Source: Candidatus Odinarchaeota archaeon
GTDB taxonomy: Archaea; Asgardarchaeota; Baldrarchaeia; Baldrarchaeales; DXJG01
Direction of reading: 5' to 3'
Length of the DNA: 15,405 bases
Assembly (NCBI GenBank): GCA_021158895.1
Contig: JAGGSW010000077.1
Span: 1-15,405, forward strand
Below, piece after piece: positions 6,214 through 13,277 of this stretch. The notes beneath the pieces were generated by a model. The model was not told where the DNA came from. It saw nothing but the letters and a program-made list of their open reading frames with translations, and ran no database searches. Position 1 is the stretch's first letter; each line of letters begins with the position of its first letter. A program made the translations under genes and the position numbers.

Positions 6214-6888
6214 ATGAGGTTTTGCGCTGTTTCTGACCTCCACGGAAATATCAGTCTGGTTCCAAAAATCACATCTTATGCTCGGAAGCTTCGATGCGAA
6301 TTCATAGTCTTTTGCGGTGACTTGACCGATTTTGGAACTGTTGACGAGGGTATCGAAGTTTTAAGAATGTTCTCTAAAAGTGGTTTGAAGATGTTGTACG
6401 TTCCAGGTAATTGCGATCCTCGTGAACTTGTTCATGTTAAAGTTGAAGGTGCCGTTTGTATTCATGGTAAGTTAATCTATATGGATGATGTTGGTTTTAT
6501 TGGTGTGGGTGGTTCTTCTACTACTCCTTTTAACACTCCTTTTGAGCTGGATGAAAATGAAATATGGAATTTGCTGAGAAATGCTGTAAGCGGAGTTAAG
6601 GATTTTAGTCGCATAGTTTTGGTTTCTCATGATCCTCCAAACAATACTGCTCTTGATCTCACTTTTGCTGGTCTTCATGTTGGTAGTAAATCTGTTAGAG
6701 AATTTATTTTAAAATATAGACCTTTAATGGGGATTCATGGGCATATTCACGAAGGAAGAGGAGTTGGCAAGCTAAATGGGGTGCCCATTATAAATCCTGG
6801 TGCTTCAATAAATGGCTATGTAGCAATAGTCAATATTGAGAAAGATGCGAAAATCGCGTATAGACTTTTAAACATCTTCAGTGATTAA
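6214..6888 (+). CDS. Calcineurin-like metallophosphoesterase
   Basis: A 224-residue single-domain phosphoesterase with all metal-binding motifs: D8-L-H10 in SDLHGN, G35-D36 in GDLTD, GNCD at 65-68 (the usual GNHD with Cys for His), H139 in VSHDPP, and H175-G-H177-I-H179. Such enzymes hydrolyse phosphomonoesters or diesters with two metal ions. GNCD in place of GNHD is common in archaeal members and may shift activity away from diesters. The substrate cannot be read from sequence. The start ATG has GGTGAT six bases upstream. It is monocistronic, with a 222-base gap before the next gene. Many codons end in T, unlike the A-ending habit of its neighbours. Confidence 0.9.
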   Translation: MRFCAVSDLHGNISLVPKITSYARKLRCEFIVFCGDLTDFGTVDEGIEVLRMFSKSGLKMLYVPGNCDPRELVHVKVEGAVCIHGKLIYMDDVGFIGVGGSSTTPFNTPFELDENEIWNLLRNAVSGVKDFSRIVLVSHDPPNNTALDLTFAGLHVGSKSVREFILKYRPLMGIHGHIHEGRGVGKLNGVPIINPGASINGYVAIVNIEKDAKIAYRLLNIFSD

Positions 6889-6898
6889 CCGATGTTGA

Positions 6899-6916
6899 TT
6901 GGTTACGCCGAACCAA
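6899..6916. repeat. 6-bp inverted repeat after the phosphoesterase gene
   Basis: TTGGTT (6899-6904) pairs perfectly with AACCAA (6911-6916) around the loop ACGCCG, ten bases after the stop codon. No T-tract follows, so it does not look like an intrinsic terminator; it could protect the transcript 3' end or be chance. Confidence 0.35.
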
Positions 6917-7110
6917 AAGACAGGTAGACAACGATATTTCTCAAAAGGATATTCTAGAAATACTGGAAACTTAAATTTTCATTCGTGCTGCTTTATAAAA
7001 ATTTAAGTCAAAACTTTCCATAGAATGCATTAAAGATATAAGTTTATGATATTTCTTAAAGCAGCTAATTTCTCTATGATAAGTATTTACCAAAAACTGG
7101 TGAATTCGCT

Positions 7111-8091
7111 TTGGACATTGGAGAGTTAGCCAAGAAATTAGCTGAAAAATACGGTTATCATGTTTACATGATAGAAAGATATCTTGAGCTTTTCGGTAAG
7201 GAGGGAACCATTGAATTTTTAGAAGCTAACGAGAAAGGACTAAATCCGGTAATTAGATGTAACACCTTAAAAATAAGTGTTGAATCGCTGAGGAATAGAC
7301 TCGTCAAGAAGGGGTTTGTATTAAGGAAAGTTCCATGGATTGATTATGCCTTCCAAGTTATTAAATCCCCCTTTTCACTTGGTTCTACTACAGAATATCT
7401 GTTGGGCTACTATTATGTTCATAGAGGTATGGGATCGCTTTTACCAGTTCATGCTTTAGATCCTAAACCCGGAGAAATTATCATTGATGCAGCTGCTGCC
7501 CCTGGGGGGAAAACTAGCCAGATGGCTCAGTTAATGAAGAATAAAGGCGTTATTTTGGCTGTTGACATTAGTAGGGAACGTATGAAGTCTTTAAGGTCCA
7601 ATTTATCTAGGCTTGGAGTCGAAAATGTTATTGCTTACAGAATGGATGCAAGAGATTTACCAAAGTTTGACATAAAGGTTGATAAAATCCTTTTAGATGC
7701 ACCCTGCACTGGAGAAGGACTAATTCCTATTGATAAATCTCGTAAAAAGAGTAGATTAATTGAAGACATAAAATATTGCTCAACTTTACAATTTTCTATG
7801 TTAACTGCCTTATTAAAATGTTTGAAAAAAGAAGGGATTCTGGTTTACTCTACCTGTAGTATTGCTCCCGAGGAAAATGAACTTGTAATTCACCGCGTGT
7901 TAGAAAGGTTCCCGCTATCCGTGGAAAAAATGGATTTAAAAGATGGATTACCTGGTTTTACCGAATTTTTTGGATATAAAGTTAGAGACGAGATACGTGA
8001 GGCTAGGAGGTTTTACCCTCATATTCATGGAACAGAAGGTTTTTTCATATGTAAATTAAGATTGAGGGAGGAGTTAAATGATAATATTTAG
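7111..8091 (+). CDS. RsmB/NOP2/NSUN-family RNA cytosine-C5 methyltransferase
   Basis: A SAM-dependent enzyme that makes 5-methylcytosine in tRNA or rRNA. An N-terminal segment (PVIRCNTLKIS...LRNRLVKKGF, residues 46-70) is the RRM-like region of archaeal NSUN proteins. The Rossmann core has the SAM loop DAAAAPGGK (126-134), DAPCTGEG with C199 (the release Cys of motif IV) and STCS with C249 (the nucleophile of motif VI). Both cysteines are the hallmark of this family. At 326 residues it lacks its own PUA domain; the next gene overlaps by 14 bases and encodes a PUA protein. The start is TTG, preceded by GGTGA at eight bases. Position specificity (for example tRNA C48/C49 or rRNA) cannot be decided here. 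Confidence 0.92.
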   Translation: MDIGELAKKLAEKYGYHVYMIERYLELFGKEGTIEFLEANEKGLNPVIRCNTLKISVESLRNRLVKKGFVLRKVPWIDYAFQVIKSPFSLGSTTEYLLGYYYVHRGMGSLLPVHALDPKPGEIIIDAAAAPGGKTSQMAQLMKNKGVILAVDISRERMKSLRSNLSRLGVENVIAYRMDARDLPKFDIKVDKILLDAPCTGEGLIPIDKSRKKSRLIEDIKYCSTLQFSMLTALLKCLKKEGILVYSTCSIAPEENELVIHRVLERFPLSVEKMDLKDGLPGFTEFFGYKVRDEIREARRFYPHIHGTEGFFICKLRLREELNDNI

Positions 8092-8614
8092 GAAGGCTAC
8101 TAAGAAGGAAATTGTAAAAATACAGAAGGCCCTTAATGAGTGGGCCGGGAAAAATATTTACAAAGAACTTACATCGGGAAGGGTTGTGATTATTGGGGAA
8201 GGGAGGATCAAGGAAGTATTTTTGGTACCAGTGGAGGTTTACAATATTTTAGATAAAACCAAAAAAGTAAGAATGCCTTATTATTTGGGATTATTTCTTG
8301 GAGAGATAAATGGTGAATTTAAGATTAGTTTAGAAGGGTTGTGGCTAATTTCTAAGTATAGTAGAGAAAGAGGGGTCGTTGTATCCGAAAAGGGTGAACA
8401 ACTTTTTCTTTATGGTCGTGATATTTTAGAAGAATCTATCATTAAAGTTGGTTCGCTAGTCCAGATTGGAAGTAAAGTTATTGTTTTTAACAAATTTTAT
8501 GAGCCACTAGGCCTAGGCATGATAATGAAGTTCTCGGATAAACTTACGGAACAGCCAAAAACAATAATTAAAAACATTCTTGACAGAGGATGGTATCTAA
8601 GGAAAGGAAGATAA
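8078..8614 (+). CDS. Nip7-like PUA-domain RNA-binding protein
   Basis: A homolog of eukaryotic Nip7, a factor in 60S ribosomal subunit assembly. The 178-residue product has a pre-PUA alpha/beta domain (about residues 1-95, MIIFRKATKKEIVKIQKAL through YYLGLFLGEI) and a PUA domain (about 95-170: LYGRDILEESI, VGSLVQIGSKVIVFN, EPLGLGMI). The ATG lies 14 bases inside the methyltransferase gene, behind a strong GAGGGAGGAG (8064-8073), so the two products are probably made together. A shared rRNA target or cooperative RNA binding with the methyltransferase is a reasonable inference but not shown. Archaeal Nip7 binds U-rich RNA, as I recall the literature. Confidence 0.85.
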   Translation: MIIFRKATKKEIVKIQKALNEWAGKNIYKELTSGRVVIIGEGRIKEVFLVPVEVYNILDKTKKVRMPYYLGLFLGEINGEFKISLEGLWLISKYSRERGVVVSEKGEQLFLYGRDILEESIIKVGSLVQIGSKVIVFNKFYEPLGLGMIMKFSDKLTEQPKTIIKNILDRGWYLRKGR

Positions 8615-8620
8615 TACTTG

Positions 8621-8641
8621 TATAAAACGATAGTTTTAAAG
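8621..8641 (+). promoter_or_regulatory. Candidate promoter of FKBP gene
   Basis: TATAAAA (8621-8627) and GTTTTAAAG (8633-8641) are both TATA-like; either would start transcription between about 8648 and 8665, before the AAGGGGG ribosome binding site (8672-8678) of the ATG at 8686. Confidence 0.35.
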
Positions 8642-8685
8642 ATGGGAAATTATTCCGATTAATGCGTATCAAAGGGGGTTAAAAC

Positions 8686-9417
8686 ATGGCTGAAAGTGAA
8701 GCTGAAGTGAAAGACATTATAAGAGAAGGGGATTTTGTAATAGTAGATTACGTTGCACGTGTTGAAGAAACTGGAGAAATTGTTGACTTAACGCTTGAAG
8801 ATGTAGCGAAAAAGGAGAAAATCTATAGGGAAGATGGTATATATAAACCTAAACTTGTAATTGTTGGTGAAGGTTGGTTTATTAAGGGATTTGAAGAGGG
8901 ATTAATTGGTTTAGAGGTGGGTAAAAAAGCAGAAATCAGAGTTCCGCCCGAAAAGGGATTTGGAGAAAGAGATCCGAAGAAGATAAAAGTTGTACCACTA
9001 AGAGAATTTAGGAAAAGCGGAGTAACACCTAGACCCGGTATGAGAGTTACAATAAATGGCAAAGTTGGCACTATTCGCACAGTTACTAGCGGTAGGGTTC
9101 GTGTTGATTTTAATCATCCCCTTGCTGGTAAGACTATTATTTATGAAGTTTATGTAAGAAAGAAGCTAACTGACGATTTAGAGAAGATTAAAGCCATTAT
9201 TGGAAGAAGATTGAGAGGTGTTGACGAAGAAAAGTTCGAGGTTAAAATCGAGAATTCAAAGGTAAGAATACATATGCCAAATGAAGTTTTCCTTCTTGAA
9301 AATATTCAATACGCGAAACTTGGTATAGCTTCGGATATACATAAACATTTTCCACAGATAAACTCGGTAGTATTTGTTGAGGAAATAATAAGAAAAGAAG
9401 AGTCTAGTGCTACATGA
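8686..9417 (+). CDS. FKBP-type peptidyl-prolyl isomerase, SlyD-like long form
   Basis: A cytosolic folding helper that isomerises prolyl bonds and acts as chaperone through an inserted flap (IF) domain. Residues about 10-90 and 140-160 form the FKBP fold (GDFVIVDYVARVEETGEIVD, GEGWFIKGFEEGLIGLEVG, FNHPLAGKTIIYEVYV). The IF insert lies between (from PPEKGFGERDPKKI to the RVRVDF strand). A C-terminal domain of about 80 residues after 165 marks the long archaeal type of roughly 26-28 kDa. There is no His-rich nickel tail as in bacterial SlyD. AAGGGGG lies seven bases before the ATG. It is convergent with UPF0179 across 21 bases of T-rich sequence that probably ends transcription. Confidence 0.92.
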   Translation: MAESEAEVKDIIREGDFVIVDYVARVEETGEIVDLTLEDVAKKEKIYREDGIYKPKLVIVGEGWFIKGFEEGLIGLEVGKKAEIRVPPEKGFGERDPKKIKVVPLREFRKSGVTPRPGMRVTINGKVGTIRTVTSGRVRVDFNHPLAGKTIIYEVYVRKKLTDDLEKIKAIIGRRLRGVDEEKFEVKIENSKVRIHMPNEVFLLENIQYAKLGIASDIHKHFPQINSVVFVEEIIRKEESSAT

Positions 9418-9438
9418 TCTATTTAACATTTATTCTAT

Positions 9439-9885
9439 TTATTTTTCCACTCTTTTCAATCGTACGAGAACTAAGCTCTTTCCTAATGGGCATTCTATAT
9501 TTCTATCTATAACCTTCACGATTTTACATCTATCGCCGTCTTTTAGACCGAGAGGAATACAGCGTTTCAAGAACCTGCAACCATTCTTCGAACATTGCTG
9601 AGGGTGAAAGGTTATTATTGCTCCTTCAAAGGCGGCTTTTTTGTTTATAGTTGCTTCTATTTCCGCTTCTTGAACTTCAACGACTACTACTCCTTCTTCG
9701 TGGAGTTTACATAGATGTTTTATGTTCCGTACCTTGATTACTTCATATATTCTTCCTTTTTCTAGATTCTCCATACATGTTTTATAAAGAGGACAATCGT
9801 TACATTGCTCTGATGGGCCAAAATGTATAAATTTAAACCCTTTTTTTGCTTGTTTGATTCCCACTAGAGTAACCTTGACTACCAT
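9439..9885 (-). CDS. UPF0179 family cysteine-rich protein
   Basis: A conserved archaeal protein of unknown function. The 148-residue product begins MVVKVTLVGIKQAKKGF and has nine cysteines: C28, C31 and C37 (QCNDCPLYKTC), C59, C98, C103 and C109 (QQCSKNGCRFLKRC), C120 and C132. The spacing suggests zinc or iron-sulfur binding, but no known cluster motif fits exactly. Two similar Cys sets, each followed by a beta-rich segment (GRIYEVIKV and GDRCKIVKV), suggest an internal duplication. Start ATG 9885 has only a weak GGAAAGAG ahead of it. It is divergent from aCPSF1 across a 264-base spacer; a TATA-like AAATATAGA (minus strand, about 9925-9933) may drive it. Confidence 0.85.
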   Translation of the reverse strand: MVVKVTLVGIKQAKKGFKFIHFGPSEQCNDCPLYKTCMENLEKGRIYEVIKVRNIKHLCKLHEEGVVVVEVQEAEIEATINKKAAFEGAIITFHPQQCSKNGCRFLKRCIPLGLKDGDRCKIVKVIDRNIECPLGKSLVLVRLKRVEK

Positions 9886-9958
9886 GCTCTTTCCGACCGA
9901 GTTATTGGTTTTCTGAACCGTTATCTATATTTGGAAGTAATTCGGATGATAACTATTT

Positions 9959-9973
9959 CGAAACTTTTAAATA
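9959..9973 (+). promoter_or_regulatory. Canonical BRE/TATA promoter upstream of aCPSF1
   Basis: CGAAAC (9959-9964) followed by TTTTAAATA (9965-9973) is a textbook archaeal BRE/TATA pair. Transcription would start near 9993-9998, leaving a leader of about 155 bases before the ATG at 10150, long for an archaeal gene. Confidence 0.6.
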
Positions 9974-10050
9974 GTTTAAGTTTCACACCTAATGATGTAA
10001 TATAAAGGCGATTTTTAGATAACGTATAACTCACATTCCAGAAATTAGTA

Positions 10051-10135
10051 ATGTTATACCTTTTAACTATTGGCATCGCAAGTAAAATTTAGATCAAAAA
10101 GCATGCTTGCTTCGATGCTTGGCATGGTTAGGTGA
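10051..10135 (+). other. Two candidate upstream mini-ORFs in the aCPSF1 leader
   Basis: Within the predicted leader, ATG 10051 to TAG 10092 encodes 13 residues (MLYLLTIGIASKI), and ATG 10103 to TGA 10135 encodes 10 (MLASMLGMVR). The second ORF's TGA is part of the GGTGA (10131-10135) that serves as the nearest ribosome binding site for aCPSF1. Neither mini-ORF has a strong ribosome binding site of its own. The palindrome AAGCATGCTT (10099-10108) spans the second ATG and could fold it. Translation is not demonstrated. Confidence 0.25.
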
Positions 10136-10149
10136 GTTTTTGAAGAAGT

Positions 10150-13100
10150 ATGAAAATTGCCCAAAAAAGAGGGATTAACTTGGCTAAAGAAGAAATCATA
10201 GACATATTCAGTGAATTAAAACAACAAATATTAAAAAGTTTACCAGAAAATGCCCAGATAACATCACTGGAGCTTGAAGGACCTGAAGTAGCTGTCTACT
10301 CGAAAAATCCGAAGGTTTTGTTAGAAAACGGAGATATAATTAAAGAAGTTGCAAAACGATTAAGGAAAAGAATCGTTATTAGGTCAGATCCAAGTATTAG
10401 ACTCGACCCAGAGGAAGCAAAGAAAATAATTTTAGAAATTGTTCCCCAAGAGGCAGAAGTAACAAATATAATGTTTGATCATAACGTTGGCGAAGTTATC
10501 ATAGAGGCAAAAAAGCCTGGACTTGTTATAGGCAGAAGCGGAGTAACCCTAAGGGAGATTATAAAGAAAACTTTCTGGAGACCGTCAGTAATAAGAAGTC
10601 CTCCAATTAAATCCAAAACTATAAGCTTAATAAGGACCATTATTCAATCGGAAAGTGATCAACGTAAGAGAATTTTAAGAAATATAGGACAAAGAATTCA
10701 TAGACCAATTTTAGTGAAAGATGAGTGGATACGATTGTCAACGTTAGGAGGATTTAGAGAGGTAGGTAGAACAGCGATCTTGGTAAGAACTTCTGAAAGT
10801 AGCGTATTAATTGATTGTGGAGTAAACGTTGGCTCTCCAGAGCATGCCTTTCCACATTTAGATGCACCTGAATTTGACATAGAGGAATTGGATGCAGTAA
10901 TAGTTACACATGCCCACTTAGACCACAGCGGGTTTGTACCTTTCCTTTTTAAGTACGGGTATGAAGGCCCTGTTTACTGCACGCAGGCAACAAGGAATCT
11001 TATGACTCTTCTTCAATTGGATTATCTCGATGTAGCTGAAAGAGAAGGAAAACTTTTGCCATATAGTCAAAAAGATGTTAAGAAGGCCATAATGCATACA
11101 ATACCCCTAGAATATGGAGAAGTAACTGATATAGCACCAGACATAAGATTAACTCTTCATAACGCTGGACATATACTTGGCTGCGTTACACCTGACACTT
11201 TAGTTGTTTTAGGTGACGGAAGCATAATTAGCATAAGTGATTTGTTAAGTGATAATCTTCATTTAAAACATGGAATTACATCTGTCTCCATGAATGAAAA
11301 TTTACAATTTGAGAGAACGGAGGCTTTAGTATTCAAGAAAGAGGCGCCAAAAGAACTCTACAGGATGACCACAAGCCTAGGATATACCGTAACGGTTACT
11401 CCAGAACATCCATTCTTCCGGTTAAGAAACGGAAAAATAGAGGTAGTATGTGCAGATCAAATCAAGAAAGGAGATAAGATAGCAACCGTAGGTGAATGGG
11501 ACGTTCCCGGAAAACCGCAGAAACTCAAGACTAATGTCGACCGAAGCAAGGCTTGGAATTCTATCCATGTTGTTCTACCATCCCATACTAGTGAAGATCT
11601 TTGCCAAATTATAGGTTATATGTTAGGTAGAAAACACAGGTATATTTATAGGAAAAAGAGACTTTCAAGTATAGTTCTCTACGATAAAGATCCCCGTACC
11701 TTAGAGATGTTTAAGGAAAAATTACTCAAAATCTTTAAGTTTGCGCCTAGACCTCCAAACATAAGGATAAGAAAAGTTAATCGCAACAAAGAATATTGTG
11801 TCACCGTAGGCTGTAGAGAACTTCTAAGGTTTTTAGAGTTAAACTTTAAAGACATTGTTAGAAAGTTTTCAGAAAGATGCGTTCCAGTAGTGATAACTAA
11901 ATGTACAAAGTCTGAAATTGCCAAATTTTTAGAAGGATTATACATCGCTGAAGGTCAGGTACATGACAATCACGTAAAATTTGAGTTTTTAAATGAAAGA
12001 TTAGCTCGAACAATTCAACTTCTCTTACTAAGATTCGGAATTGTATCATCTTTTTCATCCGTAAAACGGTCTAATAGGAATATTGCTTATATACTTACAA
12101 TTTCTGATAAAGAATCGCTTACGAAATTTGCAGAATTAATAGGGGAAGACAAATACTCTGAAGGTTTAAGAAAAATAAAGATAAACGTAGAAGGGTCGGA
12201 GAAAATATTTAGTAACTCGTGGGAAAGAGGTGAGGGTCAGGTAATATGGGATGAAATTATAGCTGTAGAAAAGGTTCCATCGAAATTCAGATATGTCTAT
12301 GATCTTTCTGTACCTAATCACCACAATTTCATAACTAATGGCATTGTTTCACATAATTCTGCAATAGTGCACCTTCACATAGGAGAAGGACTATACAACA
12401 TTGCTTACACAGGAGACTTTAAGTTTGCAAAAACAAGACTATTAGAACCAGCCACATATACTTTCCCGCGTTTAGAGACGCTAATTATGGAAAGCACCTA
12501 TGGAGCACCAAGTGATATAATACCGCCTCGAAAAGATGCTGAAAGACAACTTATGAGAATAATAAACAACACCATAGAACGCCGCGGAAAGGTTCTTATA
12601 CCAGTCTTGGCCGTTGGAAGAGCTCAAGAAATGATGCTTGTACTGGAAGATTATATGAGGAGAGGATTAATTAAAGAAGTTCCTGTGTATATTGATGGAA
12701 TGATTTCTGAGGCAACAGCGATCCACACAACACACCCAGAATATTTAGCAAGAAGTTTAAGAGATAAGATATTCCACGAGGGCCATAATCCTTTCCTTGC
12801 GGAATATTTTGTTCAAGTAGATAGTAAAGAAGCTAGGACGGACATTGTAGAGGGTGAGCCTTGTATAATTATGTCGACCTCAGGTATGCTTACTGGAGGC
12901 CCAAGCGTAGAGTACTTTAAACTTCTTGCACCAGATCCTAGGAACAGTATAATTTTTGTAAGCTATCAAATCGAAGGAACTCTTGGTAGAAGAGTGCAGA
13001 AAGGATGGAAAGAAATACCAATGAGAAATAGGGAAGGAAAAATAGAAGTAGTGAACGTTAAAATGGAAGTACACACTATAGAAGGATTTTCGGGTCATTC

Positions 13101-13272
13101 AGATAGGAGACAACTACTTAGTTATGTTCAGCAGATTACGCCGAAACCGGAGAGAATTATTACCTGTCATGGTGAGAACAACAAGTGTGTTAGTCTTGCA
13201 AACGCTATTCATAAAAAGTTTAGAATCGAAACACGTGTACCATATAATTTGGAGACATTAAGACTTCGCTGA
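10150..13272 (+). CDS. fttA: aCPSF1/FttA: KH-MBL-beta-CASP termination ribonuclease, intein-containing precursor
   Basis: The archaeal CPSF73 homolog, an endonuclease that cleaves nascent RNA and terminates transcription. The 1040-residue precursor equals a 648-residue host protein, normal for the family, plus a 392-residue intein. Residues 1-190 hold the two N-terminal KH-type domains (GRSG loop at 128-131). The metallo-beta-lactamase motifs follow: H254-A-H256-L-D258-H259, H341 in GHILG, and D756 in YTGDF. Beta-CASP motifs are E781 (MESTYG), H983 (FSGHSD) and H1007 (CHGEN). Every catalytic residue is present. ATG 10150 has GGTGA 14 bases upstream; an in-frame TTG at 10180 behind AGAGGGA is a credible shorter start. 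SepF is convergent with a five-base gap. Confidence 0.96.
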   Translation: MKIAQKRGINLAKEEIIDIFSELKQQILKSLPENAQITSLELEGPEVAVYSKNPKVLLENGDIIKEVAKRLRKRIVIRSDPSIRLDPEEAKKIILEIVPQEAEVTNIMFDHNVGEVIIEAKKPGLVIGRSGVTLREIIKKTFWRPSVIRSPPIKSKTISLIRTIIQSESDQRKRILRNIGQRIHRPILVKDEWIRLSTLGGFREVGRTAILVRTSESSVLIDCGVNVGSPEHAFPHLDAPEFDIEELDAVIVTHAHLDHSGFVPFLFKYGYEGPVYCTQATRNLMTLLQLDYLDVAEREGKLLPYSQKDVKKAIMHTIPLEYGEVTDIAPDIRLTLHNAGHILGCVTPDTLVVLGDGSIISISDLLSDNLHLKHGITSVSMNENLQFERTEALVFKKEAPKELYRMTTSLGYTVTVTPEHPFFRLRNGKIEVVCADQIKKGDKIATVGEWDVPGKPQKLKTNVDRSKAWNSIHVVLPSHTSEDLCQIIGYMLGRKHRYIYRKKRLSSIVLYDKDPRTLEMFKEKLLKIFKFAPRPPNIRIRKVNRNKEYCVTVGCRELLRFLELNFKDIVRKFSERCVPVVITKCTKSEIAKFLEGLYIAEGQVHDNHVKFEFLNERLARTIQLLLLRFGIVSSFSSVKRSNRNIAYILTISDKESLTKFAELIGEDKYSEGLRKIKINVEGSEKIFSNSWERGEGQVIWDEIIAVEKVPSKFRYVYDLSVPNHHNFITNGIVSHNSAIVHLHIGEGLYNIAYTGDFKFAKTRLLEPATYTFPRLETLIMESTYGAPSDIIPPRKDAERQLMRIINNTIERRGKVLIPVLAVGRAQEMMLVLEDYMRRGLIKEVPVYIDGMISEATAIHTTHPEYLARSLRDKIFHEGHNPFLAEYFVQVDSKEARTDIVEGEPCIIMSTSGMLTGGPSVEYFKLLAPDPRNSIIFVSYQIEGTLGRRVQKGWKEIPMRNREGKIEVVNVKMEVHTIEGFSGHSDRRQLLSYVQQITPKPERIITCHGENNKCVSLANAIHKKFRIETRVPYNLETLRLR
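11182..12357 (+). mobile_element. Intein in aCPSF1 with degenerate LAGLIDADG endonuclease domain
   Basis: In-frame insertion of 392 residues (precursor residues 345-736) that splits NAGHILG from SAIVHLHIGEG, which join to give the usual family sequence. Class 1 splicing residues are all visible: C345 nucleophile in CVTPDTLVVLGDGS (block A); T417-x-x-H420 in TVTPEHPFF (block B); D718 and the block F histidine in VYDLSVPNHHNFITNG; penultimate H735, terminal N736, then Ser 737 as the +1 residue. Between blocks B and F lies a LAGLIDADG-type domain: block C is IIGYMLGRKH, with Arg 494 where the catalytic Asp belongs, and block E is LEGLYIAEGQV, with Glu 601 at the acidic position. So splicing should work, while DNA cleavage is probably lost. 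Base composition matches the host gene. Confidence 0.95.
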
Positions 13273-13277
13273 TTTTG

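Noticed and set aside
9407..9601. Plus-strand 64-codon frame between FKBP and UPF0179
   Set aside because: It overlaps the end of FKBP and is antisense to UPF0179, with low-complexity Ser/Phe-rich sequence from T-rich DNA.
9985..10135. C/D box sRNA in the aCPSF1 leader
   Set aside because: AATGATGT resembles a C box, but no CTGA D box follows at a suitable distance.
11182..12357. Insertion as a gene fusion or assembly chimera rather than an intein
   Set aside because: Both splice junctions, blocks A, B, F and G and the exact restoration of the host motif GHILG-SAIV are only explained by an intein.
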